A stretch of 64,000 bases of DNA from Methylobacterium sp. J-070 (GCF_022829385.1 NZ_JAKSXX010000251.1:1-64000); one strand, 5' to 3'. Shown: positions 46,478 through 55,677, counted from the first letter of the stretch. Notes: generated from the sequence alone by a model not told the origin. Translations and numbers: made by a program.

Positions 46478-47692
46478 ATGCGCATCGTATTTCTGATGCC
46501 GAGCTATTATCCGGACAGCTTCGGCGGCGCCGAGCGTCAGACCCGTATCCTCACCCGCTCCCTGCGCGACCGCGGCGCGGCGATCACGATCCTCGCCCCG
46601 ACCCTCCGGCCCGACGCCGCGGGCGTCGTCGAGGAACCGGAGGGCCGGGTGGTGCGGCTGCTGATGCGCAACGATCCCGCGCTCGGGGGCCGCTACGTCG
46701 TCTCGATGCTGCATTTCTGGATCCGGGCGCTCCTCTGGCTCGCCCGGCATCGACGCACCTACGACGTCATCGCGATCCAGCACCTGCGCCTGCATGCCTG
46801 GCCCGGGATCGTGGCGGGGCAGCTCTTCGGAAAACTGCTCTCGGCCAAGCTCGGGCGCGGCGGCGCGCATATCGAACTGCGCCGGCTGCCGGCGCAGAAA
46901 CTGCCCTTCGGGAAGCTCGTGGTCGCGCTTGCGCGGCGTTCGCGCCTGGTCTTCGTGGCCAACAGCAGCGAGATCGCGGGCGATCTGGCCGACCTCGGCA
47001 TACCGGCCAGCCGGGTCGCGCGGGTGCCGAACGGCGTCGAATGCCCGCCGGAGCCCCGGTCCGCCTTCAGCGCGCCGGACGGCGCACGCGTGTTCGTCTA
47101 CGCCGGTCGGCTCGCGACGGAGAAGCGCGTCGACAGGCTGATCGAGGCGTTCCGGATCTTCGCCGCCGACCAGCCGGCCACCTTGCGCATCTTCGGGGAC
47201 GGGCCCGAGAAGGCGCGGTTGCTGGCGCTGGCCGCCGGTCTGCCGGCGGTCCGCTTCATGGGGGTCACCGACGACCGTGATGCGATCTACGGCGACGCCG
47301 CCTTCATGATCCTGCCCTCGGATTCCGAGGGCATGTCGAACACGCTGCTCGAAGCCATGGCTTACGGCGCCGTTCCGATCATCACCGACGTGAGCGGCGC
47401 GGGCGACCTCGTCGTATCGGGGCGCTCCGGGATCATGCTGGCGGCCAATACCCGCGAGGGGATCCTGGAGGGCCTGTTCACGGCCGCCCGCCTCGATCCC
47501 GCCGCATGGGGTGCGATGAGCGCCGAGGCGCGACAGCGCATGTGCGAAAAGCACGCGATTCCCGTGGTCGCCGACGCGTATCTGCGCCTCTACCGCGCGA
47601 TGGCGGACGACCGGCTGAACCGGGTGCCCCCCGCGCTCGGCCGCGGGATCGGCGACACGGATCCCGGCCTCTCGGCCCATGGCGGCCGATGA
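46478..47692 (+). CDS. Family 4 glycosyltransferase
   Basis: A 404-residue GT-B enzyme. The N-domain starts RIVFLMPSYYPDSFGGAERQ. The C-domain has VFVYAGRLATEKRVDRLIEA, LRIFGDGPEKARL and SEGMSNTLLEAMAYGAVPII, the EX7E motif. It is the third GT4 of the cluster. Its stop overlaps the next ATG in ATGA (47689-47692), so it is co-transcribed with the DUF1800-like remnant and the DUF1501 gene. Confidence 0.92.
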   Translation: MRIVFLMPSYYPDSFGGAERQTRILTRSLRDRGAAITILAPTLRPDAAGVVEEPEGRVVRLLMRNDPALGGRYVVSMLHFWIRALLWLARHRRTYDVIAIQHLRLHAWPGIVAGQLFGKLLSAKLGRGGAHIELRRLPAQKLPFGKLVVALARRSRLVFVANSSEIAGDLADLGIPASRVARVPNGVECPPEPRSAFSAPDGARVFVYAGRLATEKRVDRLIEAFRIFAADQPATLRIFGDGPEKARLLALAAGLPAVRFMGVTDDRDAIYGDAAFMILPSDSEGMSNTLLEAMAYGAVPIITDVSGAGDLVVSGRSGIMLAANTREGILEGLFTAARLDPAAWGAMSAEARQRMCEKHAIPVVADAYLRLYRAMADDRLNRVPPALGRGIGDTDPGLSAHGGR

Positions 47693-47886
47693 TCGCCGGC
47701 GCGCAGGTTCACCGGCTGATCCGGCGGGGCGGCGACCTGTCGGACGTGAACGGGCCAGCCGGCGCTGAGGCCCGGCGCCGGCAGGCCGGACCGAACCGCG
47801 CCGCGGCCGAGGGGCAGCGGGCCGCCGTAAAACCGAGCGAGGCCGTAGGCGGCCTGCTCCTCTCCCCCGAGTTCCAGCGGACATGA
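47689..47886 (+). pseudogene. DUF1800-like C-terminal remnant
   Basis: A 65-codon frame ending in GLLLSPEFQRT, which matches the extreme C-terminus (LLLSPEFQRR) of the intact DUF1800 protein at 31850-33262. The rest is low-complexity and not clearly homologous. It sits exactly where a DUF1800 gene normally sits, directly before DUF1501, with ATGA overlaps on both sides. The simplest reading is the worn-down end of a lost DUF1800 gene whose reading frame is kept by translational coupling. DNA identity with the intact gene is modest, so it is not a recent copy. Confidence 0.6.
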
Positions 47887-49145
47887 CCATGGCGTATGGA
47901 CACGGATTCAGGCCGACCCGGCGCAGCCTCGCCTTCGGGGCCGGTGCGCTCTACGCCTGGGCGCACGCCCCCCGCTTCGCGCAGGCCACCACGGGGCGCG
48001 ATCCCCGTCTGCTCGTGGTGATCCTGCGCGGGGCCCTCGACGGATTGTCCGCCGTCGCCCCGATCGCGGACCCGGCCTACCGGGGCCTGCGCGAGACCAT
48101 CGCGCTGGAAACCAGCGGTCCGCGGGCGGCCCTGCCTCTCGACGGCTTCTTCTACCTGCATCCGACCATGACGGAGACGGCGCGCCTGTTCCGCGAGCGC
48201 AAGCTCTCCGTGGTCCACGCCGTCGCGACGCCCTACAGGGACCGCTCGCATTTCGATGGGCAGGACGTCCTTGAGAGCGGGGCGCCCAAGCCCGGCGCAA
48301 CCCGGACCGGATGGCTCAACCGGCTCGCGGCCCATCTGCCGGCCGGCCGGACGCTCGGGCGGTCCGAGGGACTGGCGGCCGGCCAGGGTGTCGACGGCCT
48401 CGCGGTCGGGGCCTCCACCCCGCTGATCCTGCGCGGACCGGCGCCCGTGCTGGCGTGGTATCCGTCCGAGATGCCGGCCGCCGCCAGCACGCTCTACGAC
48501 CGCATGGAGCAGGTCTACGCCCACACCGATCCGAAGCTCGCCCAGGCGCTCGACCGCGCCCTGGAGACCGATCGCATGGCCGCGGAGGCCGGGATCGGCG
48601 CGGGCCTCAACACCCGCAACCAGCCCCACGTCCAGGCCGCGCGCTCGATCGCGGCCGGAGCCGCCCGATTCCTTGTGCGGCCGGACGGACCGCGGGTGGC
48701 GGCCCTGTCGTTCGACGGCTTCGACACCCATGCCCATACCGGCGGAGCCTCCGGCCGGCTCGCCGACCTGCTTCAGGCCCTCGATGCGGCGTTGCAGGTC
48801 TTCGAGACCGAACTGGAATCGGTCTGGCGCGACACGGCCATCGTGGTCGTCACCGAGTTCGGGCGGGCCGCGCGGCTCAACGGCACCCTCGGCACCGATC
48901 ACGGCAATGGGACGATCGCGCTGCTGGCGGGCGGCGCCATCGCGGGCGGGCGGATGATCACCGACTGGCCGGGCCTGCGCGAGAATCAGCTCTACGAGCA
49001 GCGCGATCTGATGCCGACCCTCGACCTGCGCGCCGTCCTGAAGGGCGTCGCGATGGATCTGCTCGGCGCGTCCGACGCCGTTCTCTCGCGGGACGTCTTC
49101 CCCGGGACCGAGCACCTGCCCCCCGTCCGGGGGCTGATCGTCTAG
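47883..49145 (+). CDS. DUF1501 domain-containing protein, Tat-exported
   Basis: A 420-residue protein of the DUF1501 family (alkaline-phosphatase/sulfatase-like fold). A twin-arginine signal, TRRSLAFGAGALYAWAHAPR, ends near residue 35. LLVVILRGALDGLSAVAP, SFDGFDTHAHTGG and VTEFGRAARLNGTLGTDHGN carry conserved metal-site-like Asp/His residues. Function is unknown. The ATG at 47883 overlaps the stop of the DUF1800 remnant; an ATG two codons later is also possible. The intact DUF1800 partner is at 31850-33262. Confidence 0.9.
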   Translation: MTMAYGHGFRPTRRSLAFGAGALYAWAHAPRFAQATTGRDPRLLVVILRGALDGLSAVAPIADPAYRGLRETIALETSGPRAALPLDGFFYLHPTMTETARLFRERKLSVVHAVATPYRDRSHFDGQDVLESGAPKPGATRTGWLNRLAAHLPAGRTLGRSEGLAAGQGVDGLAVGASTPLILRGPAPVLAWYPSEMPAAASTLYDRMEQVYAHTDPKLAQALDRALETDRMAAEAGIGAGLNTRNQPHVQAARSIAAGAARFLVRPDGPRVAALSFDGFDTHAHTGGASGRLADLLQALDAALQVFETELESVWRDTAIVVVTEFGRAARLNGTLGTDHGNGTIALLAGGAIAGGRMITDWPGLRENQLYEQRDLMPTLDLRAVLKGVAMDLLGASDAVLSRDVFPGTEHLPPVRGLIV

Positions 49146-49251
49146 GGCACGGGGCGGGAGGGCCTATCCCGTTGTCCGAAACCATCGTGCTCTGACGGAT
49201 ATACAATCGGTCGGCGTGGCGGCCGTTCGGCCCGAGCGTGGAGTTCCTGGG

Positions 49252-50208
49252 ATGCTGGCAAGCTTCGAAGATTACGCGGGTCTGTTGCGCCATCCCGGGC
49301 GCCCCGAGGAGCCGGTGGTGGTCACGCGGGGCAACGCCGGCGCCTTGCGTGCCGCCTCGGCCCTGTCCGCCTTCCCGGTGGTCCACGGACAACCGGTGCT
49401 CATCGATTTCGAGCGGAGCGTGGTCCGGCGGACCGATTTCGGCGAGGCGGACATTGCCCCGCTCATCGACCGCAAGCCGCATTCCGGCCTGCGCCAGGCG
49501 GTCAAGGCACTCTTCCCCTCGACCAAGCGGAGCCGCGCGAATTTCAGCGCCCTGATCGCCGCGACCAAGGCTACGACCGCCGATCCCATCATGGTCGTCG
49601 TGGGGGGCGGCACCCGCGGCGAGGGCTCCCGCGACCTCTACGCGGACCCGGCCCTGAAGGTCATCGCCTTCGACGTCTACCCGAGCGCGGACATCTCCTT
49701 CATCGCCGACGGACACGCCATCCCCCTGGCCGACGCGTCGGTCGACGCGGTGGTGGTGCAGGCGGTTCTGGAGCACGTGGTCGACCCGGCCCGGATCGTC
49801 GCGGAGATCGAGCGCGTGCTCAAGCCCGGCGGCCACGTCTACGCCGAGACGCCGTTTCTCCAGCACGTTCACGAGGGGCCGTACGACTTCTGGCGCTTCA
49901 CCGAGAGCGGGCATCGCCTGCTGTTCCGTGCCTTCGAGCCGAAGGCGCGGGGTTCGCTCGGGGGCACGGGCCTCTCGGCCTACTGGGCGGTCCGCGCGCT
50001 CATGCGGGACCTGACGCGATCCCGGACGATCGGCGGCCTGATGTCGCTGCCGTTTCTGCCGCTGGCGTTCCTCGACCATCGGCTGCCCGAGGCGCGGCAG
50101 GTGGACAGCGCGAACGGCGTCTACTTCCTCGGCCGCAAGCCGGACGGGGCCGCCGCCGCGACGGACAGCCTGCATCCGCGCGACATCTATCTCGGCTACC
50201 AGCGCTGA
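49252..50208 (+). CDS. SAM-dependent methyltransferase (Methyltransf_11 type)
   Basis: A 318-residue protein. Motif I is VVVGGGTRGEG, followed by the acidic VIAFDVYP, then IPLADASVDAVVVQAVLEHV and IERVLKPGGHVYAETPFLQH, a Methyltransf_11 pattern. The N-terminal 100 residues resemble a Trm112-like or carrier-recognition domain. The ATG at 49252 has GGAG eight bases upstream. It sits in the polysaccharide region and may methylate a sugar, which is inferred. Confidence 0.85.
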   Translation: MLASFEDYAGLLRHPGRPEEPVVVTRGNAGALRAASALSAFPVVHGQPVLIDFERSVVRRTDFGEADIAPLIDRKPHSGLRQAVKALFPSTKRSRANFSALIAATKATTADPIMVVVGGGTRGEGSRDLYADPALKVIAFDVYPSADISFIADGHAIPLADASVDAVVVQAVLEHVVDPARIVAEIERVLKPGGHVYAETPFLQHVHEGPYDFWRFTESGHRLLFRAFEPKARGSLGGTGLSAYWAVRALMRDLTRSRTIGGLMSLPFLPLAFLDHRLPEARQVDSANGVYFLGRKPDGAAAATDSLHPRDIYLGYQR

Positions 50209-50374
50209 GATCGATCGCCTCGGGCCTCCGAGGGCCGATTCCGCGAGCGACCGGCGAAGCCGCTGGCGGGTCCCGCGGCCGCGCCTGCCGCCTCGTGTCG
50301 ACGCCGCATGCGGAGCGGGCGCGGATCAAAGTGCCGCCCTGGCCCCGCGCCTGAGCCGCCGCCGTCGCGGCCCG

Positions 50375-50399
50375 GATCCCGCGCGCGAGACCCGGGATC
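50375..50399. terminator. Hairpin between convergent genes
   Basis: GATCCCG (50375-50381) pairs with CGGGATC (50393-50399) in the 195-bp spacer between the methyltransferase and epimerase 3' ends. There is no T-run. Confidence 0.4.
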
Positions 50400-50403
50400 G
50401 CGA

Positions 50404-51414
50404 TCAGACGCCGTAATAATCCCGATACCAGCGCACGAACCGCTCCACGCCGACCTCGATCGGCGTGCTCGGCGCGTAGCCCACCGCCGTCGCGAGGTCC
50501 TCCACGTCGGCGTAGGTCGCCGGCACGTCGCCGGGCTGCGCGGGGAGAAACTCCTTCAGCGCCTTGCGACCCAGGCAGGTCTCCAGGACCTCGATCAGGT
50601 GCAGGAGCTGGACGGACTGGTGATTGCCGATGTTGTAGACCCGGTAGGGTGCGTTGCTGGTGCCGGGATCGGGCGCGGTCGAGTCCCAGGCCGGGTTGAC
50701 CTGCGCGGGTTTGTCCGCGAGGCGCACGATGCCTTCGACGACGTCGTCGATGTAGGTGAAGTCGCGCATCATCTGGCCGTTGGCGAAAACCTTGATCGGC
50801 TCACCCGCCAGGATCGCGCGCGTGAACAGGAACAACGCCATATCCGGCCGACCCCACGGCCCGTAGACCGTGAAGAAGCGCAGGCCGCTGCACGGGATCC
50901 GGTAGAGGTGGCTGTAGCTGTGGGCGAACAGCTCGTTCGACTTCTTGGTGGCCGCGTACAGGCTCACCGGATGATCGACGTTCTGGTGCACCGAGAAGGG
51001 CATCTGCGTCACGGCGCCGTACACGGAGCTGGACGAGGCGTAGAGGAGGTGCTCCACCGGGTTGTGGCGGCAGCCTTCGAGGATGTGCAGGAAGCCTTCC
51101 ACGTTGCTTTTTACGTAGACGTGCGGGTTCTCCAGCGAGTAGCGCACACCGGCCTGCGCCCCGAGATGGATCACCGTTTCGAACGCGTTTGTCTTGAAAA
51201 TATCCTCCATGGCCGCGCGGTCAGCCAGATCGACCTTGCGAAAATTGAACTTTTCATGAGCGTTAAGATCTTTGAGGCGGCTCTCCTTGAGCGCGACCTC
51301 ATAATAGTCATTGAGATCATCGACCCCGAGGACGCTCCGCCCCTGGTTGAGGTAGCGCTTCGCGACATGATAGCCAATGAAGCCGGCGGCGCCCGTCAAC
51401 AATATAGGCTTCAT
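50404..51414 (-). CDS. UDP-glucuronate 4-epimerase (LspL/CapI-type)
   Basis: A 336-residue extended SDR. The NAD motif is GAAGFIG (8-14). YAATKKSNE gives the catalytic Tyr and Lys, with SSSSVYG just before. HNPVEHLLYASSSSVYG, RFFTVYGPWGRPDMALFLFT and MMRDFTYIDDVVEGIVRL are diagnostic of UDP-glucuronate 4-epimerases. It makes UDP-galacturonate from UDP-glucuronate for the glycan. It stands alone; its promoter is in the AT-rich region 51415-51785. Confidence 0.93.
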   Translation of the reverse strand: MKPILLTGAAGFIGYHVAKRYLNQGRSVLGVDDLNDYYEVALKESRLKDLNAHEKFNFRKVDLADRAAMEDIFKTNAFETVIHLGAQAGVRYSLENPHVYVKSNVEGFLHILEGCRHNPVEHLLYASSSSVYGAVTQMPFSVHQNVDHPVSLYAATKKSNELFAHSYSHLYRIPCSGLRFFTVYGPWGRPDMALFLFTRAILAGEPIKVFANGQMMRDFTYIDDVVEGIVRLADKPAQVNPAWDSTAPDPGTSNAPYRVYNIGNHQSVQLLHLIEVLETCLGRKALKEFLPAQPGDVPATYADVEDLATAVGYAPSTPIEVGVERFVRWYRDYYGV

Positions 51415-51794
51415 GTCATGCTCCGGTACAAGGGTCGAACTTCGAGGATACGTTCCGGAATTCTTTAGACCATTGCGAACACAGCCGCCATGACAAATGC
51501 CAAGAACCTTCTCGGAAAAGCCACGATCCGCGCAGCGACTGATCTGGAAATTTCGAAACCCCCGCGCTAGTTCATCGAAAAGTTACCGATAGTGCCAGAA
51601 ACGCCCAATACAATTGCAATTTCTGCTTCATCGCTGTGCAACTGACCGCCCGCGAAAGCGTCATTGTTACAAATCGTCGATATCCTGTTACGGACTGTGG
51701 ATCCGCGTGACAATTGAGCACGCTGGAGTTATCCGCCTGTGCCATCGCGTGCCTAAGCTATTAACGTATTCTTAATAGTGTTGAGGTGACCGCC
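51415..51794. other. 380-bp AT-rich divergent promoter region
   Basis: No gene was found. The sequence is markedly AT-richer than the genes on both sides. It must hold the promoters of the epimerase (minus strand) and the Crp/Fnr regulator (plus strand). A perfect inverted repeat at 51758-51778 lies just before the regulator start. Confidence 0.5.
51758..51778. promoter_or_regulatory. Inverted repeat at the Crp/Fnr gene start
   Basis: CTATTAA-CGTATTC-TTAATAG is a perfect 7+7+7 dyad. It ends four bases before the GAGG ribosome binding site. It could be the regulator's own operator, although it does not match the FNR (TTGAT-N4-ATCAA) or CRP consensus. Confidence 0.5.
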
Positions 51795-52502
51795 GTGGAA
51801 TGTCTGGCTCCGATCACCTCGCGTCCGATTGTGCGCAAGGCGCTATCCGACAGACAAACGCGCACGATAAGCCTTCGCTCTGAGTGCTCGGATCGTCCCA
51901 CGATCCTGTATCACGCGGGTCAGAAGGTGTTTTGGGAGGACGATCAGGCGAATTCTGTGTTCCTGGTCGCCGACGGCGTCTTGCGGATATCCCGGTTCCT
52001 TCTGGATGGTCGCCGCGGGGTCATCGGCTTCGTCTTTCCGGGGGACGTGATGGGCCTTTCGGCACGTGGGAAGCACATCTACTCGGCTGAAGCAGTGACG
52101 AATTGCTACATTCACGCCCTGCCGCGCGAGAAGCTGAACACACTTCTCACAGAGAGCCCAACGCTGCGCGACGAGTTCATCTCGGAGCTGTGCGCGGAGG
52201 TGTCGAGGACGCAATCCCTCGTGCTCAACCTCAGCCAGAAGAGCGCGGAAGAGCGTGTCGCCAGCTTCATCCTGGAACTGGTCTCCAAGGGCGAGCGCCG
52301 GACCGGCAGCAAGGTCGAGATCCGGATGCCGATGTCGCGGCTCGACATCGCCGACTACCTGGGCCTGACCGTGGAGACGGTCTGCCGTTCGCTGGCAAAG
52401 CTCAAGAAGGCTGGACATATCCGAACCGTGGGGCGCGACATCGTCCTGATCGAGCGTCTCGCCGATCTGAGAGACTTCGCCTGCGCCGACGGGACCTGCT
52501 GA
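51795..52502 (+). CDS. Crp/Fnr-family transcriptional regulator
   Basis: A 235-residue regulator. A cNMP-binding-like beta-roll (about 38-125, with GQKVFWEDDQANSVFLVADG) is joined by the long dimer helix to an HTH_Crp domain with MSRLDIADYLGLTVETVCRS, the FNR/FixK recognition-helix pattern. The cysteine spacing of FNR [4Fe-4S] sensors is absent, so it is FixK-like rather than FNR-like. The GTG at 51795 is preferred over 51786 because GAGG lies eight bases upstream. It is flanked by polysaccharide genes and may link glycan production to oxygen or another signal. A strong hairpin follows. Confidence 0.9.
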   Translation: MECLAPITSRPIVRKALSDRQTRTISLRSECSDRPTILYHAGQKVFWEDDQANSVFLVADGVLRISRFLLDGRRGVIGFVFPGDVMGLSARGKHIYSAEAVTNCYIHALPREKLNTLLTESPTLRDEFISELCAEVSRTQSLVLNLSQKSAEERVASFILELVSKGERRTGSKVEIRMPMSRLDIADYLGLTVETVCRSLAKLKKAGHIRTVGRDIVLIERLADLRDFACADGTC

Positions 52503-52955
52503 CGCGCGGGCGGATCCCGACCGGGATCCGCCATCATCGCCCCCTTGTGGGCTCGAACGCGCGCCAGGGCGGAGTCCGGACCGCGTGACCGGCCTCGTCC
52601 GGAGCAGCGGGCGATCCGCAGGCCGCGGGCACCGGATGGGGCGCAGACGGCGCGGATGCCGGTGTTAGATTCCAATCTGTTACAGAGCCGCGACGAGGGT
52701 GGCAGGCCCCCGGCAGCTCAGGCAACCCCCTCTCGCCTGGCGATCGCCCAGCGGACCCTGGGGCGCCGCTTCAGGGAACGCCCGGCGACAGGGCTTTTCC
52801 ATCGCCGACACCGCGACCTCACAACCAGCGGGATCCACCGAAGCGTCGGATGAGCCGCGACGACGCCCGTCGACCATTGAGGCGGCCAGGGTCCGCCCAC
52901 TTCCGCATGGGACCGCAATCCGCGCCCTACCGATGTCCTCGAACTGTGCCCTGCC
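52503..52955. other. 453-bp spacer after the Crp/Fnr gene
   Basis: Apart from the terminator-like hairpin at 52509-52532, nothing with coding character was found. Confidence 0.45.
52509..52532 (+). terminator. Strong hairpin after the Crp/Fnr gene
   Basis: GGCGGATCCC-GACC-GGGATCCGCC is a perfect 10-bp stem with a 4-base loop, six bases after the stop codon. It lacks a T-run but its strength and position suit a terminator. Confidence 0.6.
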
Positions 52956-53396
52956 TCAAGCCTGCGCGCTGGAACTCCGTCCGTCTGCGGACTGCTTGAA
53001 CACGAACTGGCCGTCGAGGATGAATTTCGTCGTGTAGCCGCACAACAGAACGAGCGTGCCGATCACGTAGTAGAGCGCGCACTCCCCGTATTTGTAATAC
53101 ATGAGACCCTGGGACGCCAGATAGAGACCAGTCATAAGGACGCTGGTGCAAAGATAAAGCACCATGACCCAGAGTTCCTGTCTGTGGTCCGACGAGGTGT
53201 GGTAGAAGATGAAGTTCCGGTCGAGCAGGTACTTCGCCGCGAATCCAGCTCCGGTCCCGGCGAACAGCGCGACGTAGATCGCCGAAGCGCCGGGGATCGT
53301 CCGCAGCATGAGGAACTGCATCAGCCAGTTGATCGCGATCGACAGGAGCGCGAAGACAGCATAGCGCAGGATCAGGGATAGGCGATCGAGGGGCAT
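52956..53396 (-). CDS. GtrA-like small membrane protein
   Basis: A 146-residue protein of the GtrA/DPMS3 family with four transmembrane helices: LILRYAVFALLSIAINWLMQ, ASAIYVALFAGTGAGFAAKYLLD, WVMVLYLCTSVLMTGLYLAS and YVIGTLVLLCGYTTKFILDG, plus the conserved KYLLDRNFIF. GtrA proteins help move or present polyprenyl-phosphate sugars. In mycobacteria a GtrA protein (Rv3789) sits next to dprE1/dprE2, as here. The second of two adjacent ATGs (53396) was chosen because GAAGGA lies seven bases upstream. It is the last gene of the arabinose-donor-like set. Confidence 0.85.
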   Translation of the reverse strand: MPLDRLSLILRYAVFALLSIAINWLMQFLMLRTIPGASAIYVALFAGTGAGFAAKYLLDRNFIFYHTSSDHRQELWVMVLYLCTSVLMTGLYLASQGLMYYKYGECALYYVIGTLVLLCGYTTKFILDGQFVFKQSADGRSSSAQA

Positions 53397-53563
53397 GTCC
53401 ATGTCCTTCCGGGAAACGGCCCGCGTACGCCGCACCGGGCCCGGCAGCCCCGGTGCCGGGCGATCATCCGATGCGGCGCTGCGCGCGCCCGGCTCGCGCG
53501 GGGATACGTCGGGCTCCGGGAGCACGTGCGGGCCCGTCGCGGATCGGTCGGACGAGGCAACGG

Positions 53564-54922
53564 TCACGCGGGCTGCCTCGCATCCGGCCCGGGGGCCACG
53601 GACGGCTCGCGCGCGGTTTCGCATGTGCGGAACAATCCGCCGTAGGCCCCGAGAAGGAGCACGATCACGAAGTGCCGGACGAGCCCCTGCGTCAGCACCA
53701 TCGGCACGAGGAGCACGCCGCAGAGGACCAGGAACGAGACCGCGCGGGGGTGGTGGCGCTCGACCCGGCCGGCGGCGAACAGGCCCGCGAGCCCCAGGGC
53801 GACCAGCATGGCGTAGGCGACCCGATCGGCCGTCCCCGATACGATGCAGCCGTAGCGGCCGTCGCCGAGACAGGCATCGCCGACAAGCAGGCCGACGACG
53901 CGCTCGCCCAGCCGTCGCAGGGCGCCGACCGGGTCGGCGGCGATCTCGGAGAGCGCGATCGCCTTGAAGATCCGGCGCTTGTTCTCGTCGTGCAGCCACT
54001 GCTCGTAGCGGCTCGCCGGAACGGCCAGGGGCCGGGGATAGACGACCCGGTCGCCATCGGCGTAGCGGCGCTCCATCTCGGCGAAGAGCTGGTCGTCGGC
54101 TTCTCCCCGGGGGGCGGTGCGCAGGTACGGATTGTTGTTGCGCGCGAGGTTCTCCTCGGCGGTCGTGGCAAACAGCACGAGCCCCGTGTGCAGCGAGTTC
54201 TGCACCGCGAAGTAGGGCCCCGCCACCGCGAGCAGCGCGGCGACGAACATCCAGCGGCGGCGGATATCGAGGAGGGCGAGCAGCGTCAGGTACGCGGCGC
54301 AGAGCGCGAAGACGGCGTGGGTCAGGCAGGTCAGGCCGGCCAGAGCCCCCACCGCCGCGTATGCCAGAGGCCGCGCCCGGTCGGGCTTGGCGGCCCGGAA
54401 CAGGCGCCCGCGCGCGATCGCCGTACTCGCGAGGCCCACGAGCAGGACCGCCAGGTTTTCCGGCCGGACCTGGAAGTAGGTGGTGGTCCCGGCCAGGAAG
54501 CACGCGGGGATGACGAGCGAGAGCAGCCTCGGGCGCGGGTCGTCGATCATCCGCGTGAACAGGGCGAAGCCCGCGAAGACCAGGGCGACGTTGACGAGCC
54601 GCAGCCCGGGGACGCCGAGGCCGAACGCCGCCTCGAGGGCGCCCATCAGCGCCGGATAGAGCGGCGGCCAGATGCCGCCGCCATAGGCGGTCGCGAAGAG
54701 ATCCAGACTGAACTCGCCCCGCCATATTCGGGCGAAGATCATCGTCCGGCGCAGATGCTCGGTCTCGTCCGAGTAGGTGATCCCGCTCGACAGGATCCCG
54801 TCGTGGGCGAGGACGACGAGGGCGAGGGCGAAGATCAGCGCCAGACCGATCAGATCCAGGCCGCGCAGGCCGCGGCCCGCGCGGATCGTCCCGGAGGCGG
54901 GTAGCGTCGATGAGGCGCCCAT
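53564..54922 (-). CDS. GT-C-type polyprenyl-phosphate-dependent glycosyltransferase (membrane)
   Basis: A 452-residue protein with about ten transmembrane helices. The first periplasmic loop has an Asp-Glu pair, Asp52-Glu53 in ITYSDETEH, the usual place and form of the GT-C catalytic acidic motif. IWPPLYPALMGALEAAFG is the next family feature, similar to ArnT/PMT and arabinosyltransferases. It uses a lipid-phosphate sugar as donor on the periplasmic side. It follows dprE2 with an ATGA overlap (54922). The donor is inferred from the neighbours to be a decaprenyl-phosphoryl pentose. Confidence 0.8.
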   Translation of the reverse strand: MGASSTLPASGTIRAGRGLRGLDLIGLALIFALALVVLAHDGILSSGITYSDETEHLRRTMIFARIWRGEFSLDLFATAYGGGIWPPLYPALMGALEAAFGLGVPGLRLVNVALVFAGFALFTRMIDDPRPRLLSLVIPACFLAGTTTYFQVRPENLAVLLVGLASTAIARGRLFRAAKPDRARPLAYAAVGALAGLTCLTHAVFALCAAYLTLLALLDIRRRWMFVAALLAVAGPYFAVQNSLHTGLVLFATTAEENLARNNNPYLRTAPRGEADDQLFAEMERRYADGDRVVYPRPLAVPASRYEQWLHDENKRRIFKAIALSEIAADPVGALRRLGERVVGLLVGDACLGDGRYGCIVSGTADRVAYAMLVALGLAGLFAAGRVERHHPRAVSFLVLCGVLLVPMVLTQGLVRHFVIVLLLGAYGGLFRTCETAREPSVAPGPDARQPA

Positions 54923-55677
54923 CAGAACTTCAGCCGCATGAAGAGAGGTTCGGGGAGGAGGCGGATCGGGAGCATGATCCAGCGCCAGCGGCCCAGCGTG
55001 TAGATCACCGAGCGGCGGCCGAGATGCGCGCGCACGATCTCCCGGGCGACCTGCGCGGGCGAGGCGGTGAGGACCGGCGGCAGCTTCATGCCGCTCGTCA
55101 TCCGCGTGTCCACGAAGCCGGGCTTGACCGTCAGCACATGGATGCCGTGGGCCCGCATCCGGGCCCGCAGGCCCGACAGGAACGCGCTGAACCCGGCCTT
55201 GGCGGACCCGTAGAGGTAGTTGGAGGCGCGGCCGCGATCGCCGGCGACGGAACTCACCCCGATGATCGTGCCGGCGCCCTTCTCCTGCATCCGGTTGGCC
55301 ACGGCCGAGAGGATCAGCACCGGGGCGACGTAGTTCGTCGTCATCACCGCCTCGGCGAGGGCGGCGTCGCCCTGCGAGCGTTCCTGCTCCCCGAGCAGCC
55401 CCGCGACCGAGATCACGGTGCCCGGCACGACGGTCAGGCCGTCCAGAAAGCGGGTACGGCTGTCGGGATCGAGGAGATCGAGATCGACCGAGCGCGCGCT
55501 CACGCCGTAGCGGGTCTGCAGATCGAGGAGGTCGGCCTGGAGGCGGTCCGGCTGGCGGGCCGCCAGGATCAGGGCGGCGCCGCGCTTGGCGTATTCGTGC
55601 GCGAGGGCGAGGCCGATATCGGACGTCGCGCCGACGATCAGGACTGGGGACATGTCCGCGGCCATGACCCCGCTCAT
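54922..55677 (-). CDS. DprE2-like SDR, keto-reductase of decaprenyl-phosphoryl pentose epimerisation
   Basis: A 251-residue SDR. The NAD(P) motif is GATSDIG (16-22). Catalytic Ser142/143, Tyr156 and Lys160 are in GVSSVAGDRGR and YGSAK. With DprE1 it converts decaprenyl-phosphoryl ribose, via the 2-keto intermediate, to the arabinose form. The GGAGG site before the ATG at 55677 fixes the start. It lies 80 bp downstream of dprE1 and overlaps the GT-C gene by ATGA, so the three are coupled. Confidence 0.85.
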   Translation of the reverse strand: MSGVMAADMSPVLIVGATSDIGLALAHEYAKRGAALILAARQPDRLQADLLDLQTRYGVSARSVDLDLLDPDSRTRFLDGLTVVPGTVISVAGLLGEQERSQGDAALAEAVMTTNYVAPVLILSAVANRMQEKGAGTIIGVSSVAGDRGRASNYLYGSAKAGFSAFLSGLRARMRAHGIHVLTVKPGFVDTRMTSGMKLPPVLTASPAQVAREIVRAHLGRRSVIYTLGRWRWIMLPIRLLPEPLFMRLKF

